Shown here: piece after piece, positions 1 to 7,876 of the stretch
Position numbering within the stretch: the stretch's first letter is position 1
How the letters are laid out: every line of letters starts with the position of its first letter
Source of the DNA: a virus
Length of the DNA: 51,028 nucleotides
IMG/VR virus record: IMGVR_UViG_3300022074_000070
Location: 1-51,028 of that record
Reading direction: 5' to 3' (one strand)
The notes under the pieces: generated by a model
What the model was told of the DNA's origin: nothing
The model's input: only the letters and a program-made list of their open reading frames with translations
Database searches by the model: none
Made by a program: the position numbers and the translations under genes

Positions 1-503
1 AGTTCTTCACTAATCCTGCCTTCTGCAGTTTCCTTTAGTTTAGCAACTTCCTTTGATACCTTTGCAGATACTGCAGCCTCAAAGACTGTTGTTGCTTTCT
101 TTTGGAATTCTTCGTCTAAGTCAGCACCGCTTAGAATAGCTGCGATGTCTTCTGAGACTTCTTCTTCGGTGATTGCTTCACCTTCTGTTTCTACATCATC
201 GAAGATTTTGCCACTAAGTGCACCAGGCATTGCTGATGACGCACCAGATGGTTTTGTCTTGATTGTAGAATCTCCTGTTGTTCCTACTGGAGCAGCTGCC
301 TTAGCACCTACGTTATCAGGACCTTCAGGTTTTTCTTTTGTTGATCCACCAACTTCAACTGCACTGTTTTTCAGATCAGATGGTTGTGCTGGAACTGCCC
401 CTTTCTTGATGGCGGTGTCGCCAGTGGCAGCATCTTCTTTTACTTCTTCAGGAGACGCGGATTCTGCGATCACCTTTTTGAATTTTTCATCAATACTTGA
501 CAT
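1..503 (-). CDS. gp22: Prohead core scaffolding protein gp22 (3' part outside window)
   Basis: Internal scaffold of the prohead, normally degraded by the gp21 protease before DNA packaging. The reading frame opens with ATG at 503 and stays open to the left edge, giving about 167 visible residues. The protein begins MSSIDEKFKKVIAES, passes through an Ala/Pro/Gly-rich acidic linker, then enters the segment LDEEFQKKATTVFEAAVSAK, which resembles the conserved FEA-type helix of T4-like gp22, and a charged helical region. The start is supported by AAGGAG about 7 nt upstream (on the minus strand) and a perfect TATAAATA late promoter at 554-561. It directly follows gp21, as in T4. The long acidic linker before the conserved helix is absent in T4 gp22. 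The C-terminus is not visible. Confidence 0.85.
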   Translation of the reverse strand, partial: MSSIDEKFKKVIAESASPEEVKEDAATGDTAIKKGAVPAQPSDLKNSAVEVGGSTKEKPEGPDNVGAKAAAPVGTTGDSTIKTKPSGASSAMPGALSGKIFDDVETEGEAITEEEVSEDIAAILSGADLDEEFQKKATTVFEAAVSAKVSKEVAKLKETAEGRISEE

Positions 504-553
504 TTACGTACTCCTTACGGATAAAATTAGATTGCGTTAAGATTTAATAATAT

Positions 554-561
554 TATTTATA
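554..561 (-). promoter_or_regulatory. Late promoter box TATAAATA upstream of gp22
   Basis: Perfect match to the T4-type late promoter -10 element on the minus strand, in the short gap between the gp21 stop (564) and the gp22 start (503). It would give a leader of roughly 45 nt. Established knowledge: T4 late promoters consist only of this element, read by gp55 with the gp45 clamp. Confidence 0.65.
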
Positions 562-563
562 AA

Positions 564-1211
564 TCAAAGACTTCTTAGCAGAGCATTGAACGCGGCAATC
601 TTTCGTTCTGCTAGTTCTTGAGTTGAAGGAGCGTTGTCAAGCGACTGCTTAACTGCTTCTAATTGTGCCTCTTTAATCGCACCATCAACTAAACACCATT
701 CCTTCCCTTCGTATATACCTTCAACAAAAGCATCAGGTGCGGAGGGATCAGCAACAATATCTGCTGCTGTAGATAGTATAAAGTCGTCAGCGACGATTTG
801 TGATGTTCCTTCTCTTTTGATGGAACCAAGACCACGTGATGACACACCTAGTTGTACACCTTCTTCAAGTAAATTCTTAGCGATCTTACCCATAGGTGTT
901 TCCAATAGTTTTGCCTTACCCATAAAGTTTGTTCCTTCTGGGGTCAACTGAACTATCTTATGTGACACACGATCTAGATTAATTGTAGGACCGTCGGGAT
1001 GACCTAATTCACCTAACGCTCTTCCGCGTTTGACGAATTCTTCATTGTACTTGTTAACCTCTTTCGCCATGGTGTCGAACTTATACATTCTTCCATTGCG
1101 ATTAGTGATCTCGGTCTGCAAAAAGATACCCTTAATATAGGTGTTCTTCTTACCGTCCTTTTCTTCGGTTAGAATTTCAACTGGTTCAATTTGTTCCGTG
1201 ATCAGTTTCAT
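564..1211 (-). CDS. gp21: Prohead core protease gp21
   Basis: Serine protease (T4 gp21 / U9-S78-like prohead protease family) that matures the prohead by cleaving scaffold and capsid proteins. It is 215 aa, close to T4 gp21. The family signature NRNGRMY lies near residues 37-43. The catalytic histidine block GELGHPDG places His at residue 71, and the serine block GVSSRGLGS places the nucleophile at residue 124 or 125. Start ATG at 1211 has GAGGAA just upstream and overlaps the 3' end of the preceding small core gene by 26 bp, suggesting translational coupling. Neighbours (portal upstream, scaffold downstream) match T4 synteny. Confidence 0.95.
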   Translation of the reverse strand: MKLITEQIEPVEILTEEKDGKKNTYIKGIFLQTEITNRNGRMYKFDTMAKEVNKYNEEFVKRGRALGELGHPDGPTINLDRVSHKIVQLTPEGTNFMGKAKLLETPMGKIAKNLLEEGVQLGVSSRGLGSIKREGTSQIVADDFILSTAADIVADPSAPDAFVEGIYEGKEWCLVDGAIKEAQLEAVKQSLDNAPSTQELAERKIAAFNALLRSL

Positions 1212-1458
1212 CGGTTTCCTCTTCTGTTTCTACATCGTTACGGTTGATAACGTCTGCTGTTTCCTCTGGTGACGCTTCTCCCTCTGGAGGAAGACCATCA
1301 TCAGGTACATGTGGAAACATACGATTTGCAACGTCTAGTTTGCTCGCATCAACAGATGCTGCAGCTTTTACTTGCAGCATATCTTTGAGTTTATCTAAGG
1401 CATCTGCCCTATCGTTGTCCCAAAGTAAGTCAACGATTTCTCGTTCTTGTGTAGCCAT
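1186..1458 (-). CDS. Small acidic prohead core protein (gp67/gp68 position)
   Basis: A 90-aa protein between portal and protease, where T4 carries core genes 67 and 68. The N-terminal half (EREIVDLLWDNDRADALDKL) is predicted helical. The C-terminal third is very acidic (EGEASPEETADV, then an ETEEETDE run), as expected of a cleavable internal core peptide. Similar small proteins sit here in cyanomyoviruses. The role in prohead core assembly is inferred from position and composition, not from clear sequence similarity to T4 gp67 or gp68. Its 3' end overlaps gp21 by 26 bp. Confidence 0.75.
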   Translation of the reverse strand: MATQEREIVDLLWDNDRADALDKLKDMLQVKAAASVDASKLDVANRMFPHVPDDGLPPEGEASPEETADVINRNDVETEEETDETDHGTN

Positions 1459-1478
1459 AATTTAATGTTACCTAACTT

Positions 1479-3149
1479 TTATTTATTACCGTTCCCATTT
1501 TGAGACGCGGAAGATTTACGAGGATCCTGTCTACCATTCATTTTTGGTGGAGATTCCCCGTTAGCAGCTGCAGTTTTTTGCTGTGCAATCTGCACGTCTT
1601 TCATCTCTTGATCTTTCGGTATGTTTTCTATGTCCGCGTTTATTGTATCTTGATCTAATGCTACTTGACTTGCAGGATCTATTGCTCTTCCACTTTCTAT
1701 ATCATCTGTCATTTGAACATCCATCTCTTCCATTTGTATCTCTGTCTGACCTAAGATCTCAGAACGGATGTATTGAGTAGAAAAATACTTGCCAACATAA
1801 GGATCCATAGCAGCGATAACATTGAGTTTTTCAGTCATCATTTCAAGATTCTTAAGTTCTGTAAAGTGATTGTCATAAAGATAGTCATATTGTATATGCT
1901 CTTTCATATCATCCCAGTCTTCTGGGGTGATAACACTCTTCAGGATTAACTGTGTTTTCAGGGTGTCATGGAATATGTCACTAAACTTCTTGCGGAGTTT
2001 TCCAACAAACTTAGTAAACTTTAATTCATCTCTTGTTATCTCTGCAGATCTACCAACATTAAATTGTTGTGTTGAATCTAATCTTCCTGCAGGAACATTT
2101 AATGCTTTGTATAATTTAGTTTGAAAGTATTGGACGTCTGTAAGTTCTCCAAGGTTCTGACCACCTGGCAACGTAGTAATTTCAGTTCCTCTGCCACCTT
2201 CTCTACGTGGTAACCAGAAGTCTTCCATCATTGACATGTATTTTCTGTCGTCTCTTACCTCTCCAGTATTAGCATCGTATACTAATTTGTTTCTATAACG
2301 ACCCATTACTTCACGGAGATATGCTTCCGCTTTTTGTTTTGGTAGATTACCTACATCAATATAAAATATTCTACGTTCTGGTGCTCTTGATATTCTGTAG
2401 ATAACAAGAGAGTCTTCAATCATACGTAACTGATTGAGAACTTTGATACCTTTATGTAAGTAAGATAATACAATATTCCTATTTGTATCCATCAAACCTG
2501 ATGTGCAATATGTAATTGCGTCTTTTGCAATTCTGATTCCACTATTTGCGGAAGTATTATTTAAACCTTTAGGGTTGTATAGGAAATACTCTTCGCCTTT
2601 ACCGAAGTCATATTTCATAAACTCATCTGCAGTTTTTGGTTTTGTTATCTGCCTTACTTTCTTAATCTTATGTGGGTCTACGTATCTTAATTCTTTAATA
2701 CCATCAGCAGGATTATCTAAATCAATTACCTTATGATAATACATACGCCCATCAACGTACCACCTACGGAACATCTCATGAGCTTTACTATCAAATCCAA
2801 ATAGATTTTTAATATAATCAAACTCCTCTCTAATTATATTTTTTACTGGATCACTTACATCAAGGTTATCCAAGTTAATCTGAACAGGACTATCGTTCTG
2901 GTCAGCAACTATTGCTTCATGTATAATATCTTCAATTGCTTCATCCACTTCTGGGTGCATCGCCATTGTACGATACTTCTTCACCATGTCATACTCAGTC
3001 TTGAAGTTACCGTCTAGGTCAAGATATTGACCATAGTAACCCCCTGCAATATAACTAGTAGCTCCATCGTCAGAAGAAGGTTGGATTGGAGACGGAGCAC
3101 GACTCTTACCTTCCTTCTTCTTAAACGAGAAACCGAATAACTCTGCCAT
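1479..3149 (-). CDS. gp20: Portal vertex protein gp20
   Basis: Dodecameric portal of the head, through which DNA is packaged and to which the neck attaches. It is 556 aa, against 524 aa for T4 gp20. The sequence carries blocks typical of T4-like gp20: VDEAIEDIIHEAIVAD near residues 68-83, MFRRWYVDGRMYYHKVID and RISRAPERRIFYIDVGNLP in the middle, and LNVPAGRLDS around residues 350-360. The C-terminal tail after about residue 480 is low-complexity, Gln/Asn/Lys-rich and probably variable. This gene family is the usual marker for cyanomyovirus diversity surveys. It lies between tail tube gp19 and the core genes, as in T4. Confidence 0.97.
   Translation of the reverse strand: MAELFGFSFKKKEGKSRAPSPIQPSSDDGATSYIAGGYYGQYLDLDGNFKTEYDMVKKYRTMAMHPEVDEAIEDIIHEAIVADQNDSPVQINLDNLDVSDPVKNIIREEFDYIKNLFGFDSKAHEMFRRWYVDGRMYYHKVIDLDNPADGIKELRYVDPHKIKKVRQITKPKTADEFMKYDFGKGEEYFLYNPKGLNNTSANSGIRIAKDAITYCTSGLMDTNRNIVLSYLHKGIKVLNQLRMIEDSLVIYRISRAPERRIFYIDVGNLPKQKAEAYLREVMGRYRNKLVYDANTGEVRDDRKYMSMMEDFWLPRREGGRGTEITTLPGGQNLGELTDVQYFQTKLYKALNVPAGRLDSTQQFNVGRSAEITRDELKFTKFVGKLRKKFSDIFHDTLKTQLILKSVITPEDWDDMKEHIQYDYLYDNHFTELKNLEMMTEKLNVIAAMDPYVGKYFSTQYIRSEILGQTEIQMEEMDVQMTDDIESGRAIDPASQVALDQDTINADIENIPKDQEMKDVQIAQQKTAAANGESPPKMNGRQDPRKSSASQNGNGNK
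1480..1487 (-). promoter_or_regulatory. Candidate late promoter AATAAATA upstream of the small core gene
   Basis: One mismatch from TATAAATA, in the form NATAAATA. It overlaps the end of gp20 and lies about 22 nt before the 90-aa core gene start at 1458. It could feed the core protein and gp21 separately from gp20. Confidence 0.4.
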
Positions 3150-3174
3150 AATATTTGTGGTCTCTTATATTTAC

Positions 3175-3182
3175 TATTTATG
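3175..3182 (-). promoter_or_regulatory. Candidate late promoter CATAAATA upstream of gp20
   Basis: NATAAATA box in the gap between gp19 (stop at 3190) and gp20 (start at 3149), giving a leader of about 20 nt that contains AAGAGA. Confidence 0.5.
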
Positions 3183-3189
3183 TGGGTTT

Positions 3190-3804
3190 TTAAACGAGAG
3201 TATCGTTTCCTGATTGTCCTACGTCTACTGCTTTAGATGTGTGGAATTGATATGCAAACTCAACATCAAACTCTTCATAAGAATCATTATTGTCGTATGC
3301 AACTGATACCTGAGATACAGATACAGGGAACGAGGAGAATAATTCGTATTGACGAATTACTTTTAAGTTCTGTCCATCACCATCAAATTTACTTAGTTGA
3401 TCAACTTTTATATTCTTAAGAATACCATCAGCATCACTACTAATTCCTGCAGTTGCAATGTTTGCACCTACACCGTTTGTTAGTTCGATCCATTTTTCGT
3501 ATGCTGCACGTAACTCGAATGCATCATCCATATAGAATGTTCCAGTCCATGTCTCATAAGTTCTGTCGCCAGGCACTTTGAGAACTCTACCTCTAAAAGG
3601 TAGTTCTACTGTTCCTACATTTGTTGCGGGTAAAGCTGCTGCTTTACACATGTAAGTTACTGCTTCTTCTGGTTTTCCAGTTCCGTCAACTGTTGGTTCT
3701 GCTACTCCACTTGGGAATCCATGTTCCACTGAGAACAGGTTAGGGCGAACACCGCCCTTAATTGCTGATTGGAAAGTAAGTAAACCTAATCCTTTCTTTG
3801 CCAT
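3190..3804 (-). CDS. gp19: Tail tube protein gp19
   Basis: Major subunit of the inner, non-contractile tail tube surrounded by the gp18 sheath. It is 204 aa, longer than T4 gp19 (163 aa) but usual for cyanophages. Recognisable parts are the N-terminal block GVRPNLFSVEHGFP, the central VELPFRGRVLKVPGDRTYE and TWTGTFYMDD, and the C-terminal YEEFDVEFAYQFH. Start ATG at 3804 has GGAG about 10 nt upstream. It follows gp18 by 18 bp and is probably cotranscribed with it. Confidence 0.95.
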   Translation of the reverse strand: MAKKGLGLLTFQSAIKGGVRPNLFSVEHGFPSGVAEPTVDGTGKPEEAVTYMCKAAALPATNVGTVELPFRGRVLKVPGDRTYETWTGTFYMDDAFELRAAYEKWIELTNGVGANIATAGISSDADGILKNIKVDQLSKFDGDGQNLKVIRQYELFSSFPVSVSQVSVAYDNNDSYEEFDVEFAYQFHTSKAVDVGQSGNDTLV

Positions 3805-3822
3805 TGTTAAATTGCTCCGTTG

Positions 3823-5832
3823 TTATCTGCGAGGGGTTACTTCTTCAAATGATACACCTGTTCGTGTAGCAATGAAGGTTAGTGTGATAAAGTTAATTGA
3901 ACGTGCAGGCTTGATAAAGAAATCTGCCTTAAATTCGTTCGCGTCGATGACTGCACCAGTGTTATTGGTGTCATCACACACAACTAAGAAGTCTGTAATT
4001 CCTCTTTCAGCTTGAATGCCTCTAAGGAATGGTTCAACAACATTCTTAAAGTTGTTACGTGTGAACTCATCATTAAGTTCAAAAAGGACTCCCTTCGCAG
4101 CGTTGCCGATAGTCTTTTCTATCACATTGAAAAGACGTCTGACATTGATGCGATCAAATGCAGATGGTGAAGCGAGAGCAGTTTTGTCTCCGAAAAGAAC
4201 AATACCTTGACCAGGTAAACTGGTTACTGGATTGACTCTTTTTTGATACAGTGTATCTCTTTCGGATTTAGTTGGTGAGAATGCTAGTTTTACAGCACCT
4301 CTGATTGCACCACGATTCAATCCTGCGGGAGAGAACCATGGAGTACCGTTTGCAGTTACACTTGCACATAATCCTGCAACGTCTCCGTTAAGAGGAACGT
4401 AACGATACTTGTCAGCAAATCTGTCGTAGATGTATTTCCAACCACTATCAAACACACCGAATGATGTTGCTTGTAAGTTAGAATAGAAATCTACTACATT
4501 ACTTGTTTGTGTTGCTGAAGATGTAACTCCAACGACATCTCCGTAGTAAGGGGAGAGGAAACCAACACAGTCTTTTCTGCCAGAACAGATTGTAAGAACT
4601 TTAGCAGCGATTGCTTGAGAGTTTGTTTTGCTTGATGCATCTCCTCCTCCCATGAGTAAGTAATCAATATCTACAGTCTCAGTATCTGCAAACTCAGTAA
4701 GACCAGTCATGATCTCTCCAGATGTTGCACCTAATGTTTCAGCACCCTTTACAAAAGTATAACTTCTGTTAGCAGAATCTGATGAGAATAAATCAAATGT
4801 AGTTGTGCTTGGATTTCCTGCATTGTTTGTGCCACCGAAGTTAGCAAGAGAAGTAATCTCAGCATTTCCACTTACATCATAAGCATTGTTCTCATGTGAA
4901 CCCCAGTATACATACTGAGATTTATTAAGAATAACTGTAGGATAGTAATTTACTGCACCAGATGAAGTCTTAGCATTGTTTGCTTTAGAAACATATATGA
5001 ACTTCTCTAGTAATGTATTTGGTTTACCAGTAATAACTCCTGTTGAATCATATACAACAATGTGCATTTCATCATTAGCACCACCACGTTCTGCAACGTA
5101 AGGTGAAGTGCCAGGTCTAGGAGCGATTGATGCCCAACTTATACCACCAAATGCAATTTGACTATCATACCATTCTGCCTTTGCTGTTACGTTAAGGTCG
5201 GTTACCCCATTTTCAATAACGTCAGTAGCAACCCATGTGTCAGAAGTAATTAAGGAGACTTTATTATTGACTGAATCCCATTCGTAAATGAATCCAGATT
5301 TTGAACCATTTGGAGATCCAGATGCAGTTTGAACTTGAGTTCCTACAACAAATGTTCCTAATGCACCGTCAAGTGAGAGAGTTACGTCAGCACCTTTATC
5401 AATGATTGCAACTTTGATAGCGTTTGAATCACTACCAGGACTTCTTGATGCCCACTTAAATGGGTTTGATGCAGCAGAAGCGTAAGTTGCTTCGTATACT
5501 TCTACTGTTGGGATGGAAAGTGTATAAGGAGATGTAACGTTATCGTCGGATGCAGTTAGTTGTCCACTTGTAGATACTCGGACAACATCTAAAACTCCAC
5601 CGTACTGTAAAAAACTTGCAGCCGTCCACCACTCGTTTGCATTACTATCGGTTGGTTCACCGAACTGTTCAATTAGTTGAGATTCTGATGTAATACGAAC
5701 TGGTTTAAGAACAGGTCCTTTGGAAAAGGCACCCGCTATTGCTCCTACGTTTACTTCAACCGTCTCAATCGACCCGACAGTCAGATCCCTCTCTTGAATC
5801 TCGACTCCTGGCGATAGAAGCGTGCTAGCCAT
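3823..5832 (-). CDS. gp18: Contractile tail sheath protein gp18
   Basis: Sheath subunit that contracts to drive the tube through the host envelope. It is 669 aa (T4 659 aa). The N-terminus MASTLLSPGVEIQERDLT is the standard T4-like sheath opening. The C-terminal core with LPGQGIVLFGDKTAL, FDRINVRRLFNVIEKTIG and TGVSFEEV matches the conserved sheath domain involved in intersubunit contacts. The middle (about residues 100-450) is the protruding, more variable part. Start ATG at 5832 has AGGAG 7 nt upstream. Confidence 0.97.
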   Translation of the reverse strand: MASTLLSPGVEIQERDLTVGSIETVEVNVGAIAGAFSKGPVLKPVRITSESQLIEQFGEPTDSNANEWWTAASFLQYGGVLDVVRVSTSGQLTASDDNVTSPYTLSIPTVEVYEATYASAASNPFKWASRSPGSDSNAIKVAIIDKGADVTLSLDGALGTFVVGTQVQTASGSPNGSKSGFIYEWDSVNNKVSLITSDTWVATDVIENGVTDLNVTAKAEWYDSQIAFGGISWASIAPRPGTSPYVAERGGANDEMHIVVYDSTGVITGKPNTLLEKFIYVSKANNAKTSSGAVNYYPTVILNKSQYVYWGSHENNAYDVSGNAEITSLANFGGTNNAGNPSTTTFDLFSSDSANRSYTFVKGAETLGATSGEIMTGLTEFADTETVDIDYLLMGGGDASSKTNSQAIAAKVLTICSGRKDCVGFLSPYYGDVVGVTSSATQTSNVVDFYSNLQATSFGVFDSGWKYIYDRFADKYRYVPLNGDVAGLCASVTANGTPWFSPAGLNRGAIRGAVKLAFSPTKSERDTLYQKRVNPVTSLPGQGIVLFGDKTALASPSAFDRINVRRLFNVIEKTIGNAAKGVLFELNDEFTRNNFKNVVEPFLRGIQAERGITDFLVVCDDTNNTGAVIDANEFKADFFIKPARSINFITLTFIATRTGVSFEEVTPRR

Positions 5833-5871
5833 GTATTTACTCCTGATGTAATAACAATTTTTGTCTAATAT

Positions 5872-5879
5872 TATTTAGA
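5872..5879 (-). promoter_or_regulatory. Possible variant late promoter TCTAAATA upstream of gp18
   Basis: One mismatch to TATAAATA (C at position 2). It sits about 40 nt before the gp18 start in the 60-bp gap after gp17. The same CTAAATA core recurs before two other transcription units (18228-18235 and 41021-41028). Confidence 0.35.
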
Positions 5880-5892
5880 AATATCTTGTTCT

Positions 5893-7575
5893 TTAGCGAT
5901 AGTCCCACAGACTTGCCATGTCTCCATACTCATCTAACTTCCATTTTTCTTGATTTTCTTCGTTCATATCAATAGTCCATATGTTACCTTGGGTATCTTT
6001 TACTTGTTCTTGTTCTAATCCATCATCTATAAAACCAAATGGTGCCATATCTTGTTCAATAGCATTTTTTTGCTCCTCATATATACGTCTTCTGATGTCC
6101 TGATCGGTCATCTCTTTAAAATACTCTTGCTGTGCTAACCATGCAAAGATAACCAAACACATCACAAGGTCATCATTGTACCCCTCATCTGCCTCAAATG
6201 ATTGTTTATTTTGTATGAAGGTAGTCAGTTCTGATACAATGTTGTAATCCTTAACAAGTAACTTGTCATCTTCTATAAGAGTCTTGAGGTTAGAGCATCC
6301 TTGTGCTTTGACAGTCTTGCTCATTTTTACACCCATCTGGACTTTGTTGCCTGAGAATCCCTGTCCGACTATTTGCCCTGCTCTACCACGCATAGCACAC
6401 ATCAATACATTTTCATATTCTAGATCATAGAATAAACTAGCAGATACTGCTTCTCCGATATCATTTACCTCAGTAAGGACATATGCTTTATTATAGTTTG
6501 TTGCTACGTTGAATATTATATTAGGATATACCATTGGTCTGACATCATGGTCACGATATTTTGCCACCAGTCTCCACGGTGCATGAGTAATATCAATTAC
6601 CACAAAGGCAGAGTAATCCTGTGCGAGACCACGAGATACGTCCACACATATAATATAATCATGATCACGTATAGGATTTTCATATACGTCGAGAGATCCG
6701 TTGGTCGTAAGGGGGTCATCGTAAGTTAATACTCTAAGTTTACTTGCTGTTATTAATGTATCAACAGATCCTAGGAACTCGCACTCAAATTCCTGTGTGA
6801 ACTGTCGTTCAGATGTATTTGCTATAGTTGTCTCTTTCCACTTCGCATCTCTACCTGGCACTTTTGACCAGTGAACCTCAGACCATGCATATCCATTTCT
6901 ACCTTTCTGTGCATCTACCCATAACTTATAGAAATGGTTCATTCCATTTGGCGTGGAAATAATGATGACTTTTGTGGATGTACCAGAAGTAATAGTAGGA
7001 TAAACGGAACTAAAGAATTGTTCTGCAATATGGTTAGGTATAAACGCAAACTCATCGAGGAAGATGATGTTGAACGACATACCTCGGACAGCAGATGCTG
7101 AAGTAGATGCAGCGAGAATCTTTGATCCATTCTCTAACTCCATACTTCCTTTATTATATACGACAATACCTTGCTGTATCCAGAGTGGTAATTGTTCGTA
7201 TGCTAGTTGTAATCTACCAAGTAGATCTCTAGCAGTAGATAACTTGTTAGCAAGAATACCAACGTTAACGTTATCATTAAAAAGTATATAGTGTAAAAGG
7301 TATGACACACAGGTAGTAGACTTACCAGTCTGTCTTGGTAGTTTTGCTATATTAAATCTATTCTCATGAAATGATTCTATAAGTTCCTCTTGAAAATCCC
7401 ACATCTTAAATGGGACTATACCTTCGTCAAGAGATATAATCTTAATATAGTTTCTAGCAAAATATACAGGATCCTCTTTACATTTAAGGTATTCCTCTAC
7501 TTGTTTTTTAGTAAATTGTATTTCCGTCCCTACCTTCTTAAGGTTAGGGTTTCCCAAATAAAAGTCTTGACTCAT
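5893..7575 (-). CDS. gp17: Terminase large subunit gp17 (packaging ATPase/nuclease)
   Basis: Motor that translocates and cuts concatemeric DNA at the portal. It is 560 aa (T4 610 aa) and has both domains. In the ATPase, Walker A LPRQTGKST is at residues 79-87, Walker B IIFLDE ends with the catalytic Glu near residue 175, and the coupling motif STPNG is at 207-211. In the RNase H-like nuclease, Asp312 lies in VDVSRG, Glu369 in LTEVND, and the Asp pair 468/469 in YNDD. The ATG overlaps the stop of the upstream 55-aa gene (ATGA), so translation is likely coupled. I see no ribosome binding site of its own. Unlike T4, gp16 is not adjacent: four small genes intervene. Confidence 0.98.
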   Translation of the reverse strand: MSQDFYLGNPNLKKVGTEIQFTKKQVEEYLKCKEDPVYFARNYIKIISLDEGIVPFKMWDFQEELIESFHENRFNIAKLPRQTGKSTTCVSYLLHYILFNDNVNVGILANKLSTARDLLGRLQLAYEQLPLWIQQGIVVYNKGSMELENGSKILAASTSASAVRGMSFNIIFLDEFAFIPNHIAEQFFSSVYPTITSGTSTKVIIISTPNGMNHFYKLWVDAQKGRNGYAWSEVHWSKVPGRDAKWKETTIANTSERQFTQEFECEFLGSVDTLITASKLRVLTYDDPLTTNGSLDVYENPIRDHDYIICVDVSRGLAQDYSAFVVIDITHAPWRLVAKYRDHDVRPMVYPNIIFNVATNYNKAYVLTEVNDIGEAVSASLFYDLEYENVLMCAMRGRAGQIVGQGFSGNKVQMGVKMSKTVKAQGCSNLKTLIEDDKLLVKDYNIVSELTTFIQNKQSFEADEGYNDDLVMCLVIFAWLAQQEYFKEMTDQDIRRRIYEEQKNAIEQDMAPFGFIDDGLEQEQVKDTQGNIWTIDMNEENQEKWKLDEYGDMASLWDYR

Positions 7576-7739
7576 GCTTTATTAGTTTTCAAATAATATT
7601 CAGCCTCTTCTTTCGTATCAAACCAATGCATATGATGATTTAACTGAACTTGAAATTTATGGGTCATAGGATCTTGTCCTATTACACCTTCGTAATCTTT
7701 CCAATCAAGATCTAGAAGATCTTCCGATACCATTGACAT
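7572..7739 (-). CDS. Small conserved-looking protein immediately before gp17 (55 aa)
   Basis: Short reading frame starting MSMVSEDLLDLDWKDYEGVI and ending EEAEYYLKTNKA. It ends in a TGA that overlaps the gp17 ATG (ATGA). GAGGAA lies about 9 nt before the ATG at 7739. The sequence is acidic at the N-terminus and contains HKFQVQLNHHMHWFDTKEEA, reminiscent of small DNA- or protein-binding folds, but I recognise no family. The coupling to gp17 and the good Shine-Dalgarno suggest a real gene. It overlaps the 3' end of the preceding 51-aa gene by 35 bp. An alternative start is the second ATG at 7733. Confidence 0.65.
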   Translation of the reverse strand: MSMVSEDLLDLDWKDYEGVIGQDPMTHKFQVQLNHHMHWFDTKEEAEYYLKTNKA

Positions 7740-7860
7740 GAGACTTTTCCTCTGCTGCTATCTCGTATTCTAGCATTGAGCGTAGAATAGTTGCACGAGT
7801 TGTTTCATTAAATGCTTCCAGAACTCTAAGTTCTGCTTGCAATTCTTCAACTCTAGACAT
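7705..7860 (-). CDS. Small coiled-coil protein between gp16 and gp17 (51 aa)
   Basis: Helical 51-aa protein MSRVEELQAELRVLEAFNET followed by TTRATILRSMLEYEIAAEEK, with heptad-like spacing of Leu/Val/Ile. The frame could be extended upstream to 7941, but that part overlaps the neighbouring 333-aa gene. The ATG at 7860 has TAGGAG 8-10 nt upstream, so I choose it. Function is unknown. Position between the terminase subunits makes a packaging role possible but unproven. Confidence 0.65.
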   Translation of the reverse strand: MSRVEELQAELRVLEAFNETTRATILRSMLEYEIAAEEKSHVNGIGRSSRS

Positions 7861-7876
7861 ATTTAGTCTCCTATAA

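Noticed and set aside
145-540. 131-codon plus-strand frame opposite gp22
   Set aside because: Ser/Pro/Ala-rich antisense of the gp22 linker; there is no promoter or ribosome binding site, and the whole window reads on the minus strand.
7860-7867. ACTAAATA box touching the ATG of the 51-aa gene
   Set aside because: Transcription would start inside the coding sequence; probably chance within the ribosome-binding region.
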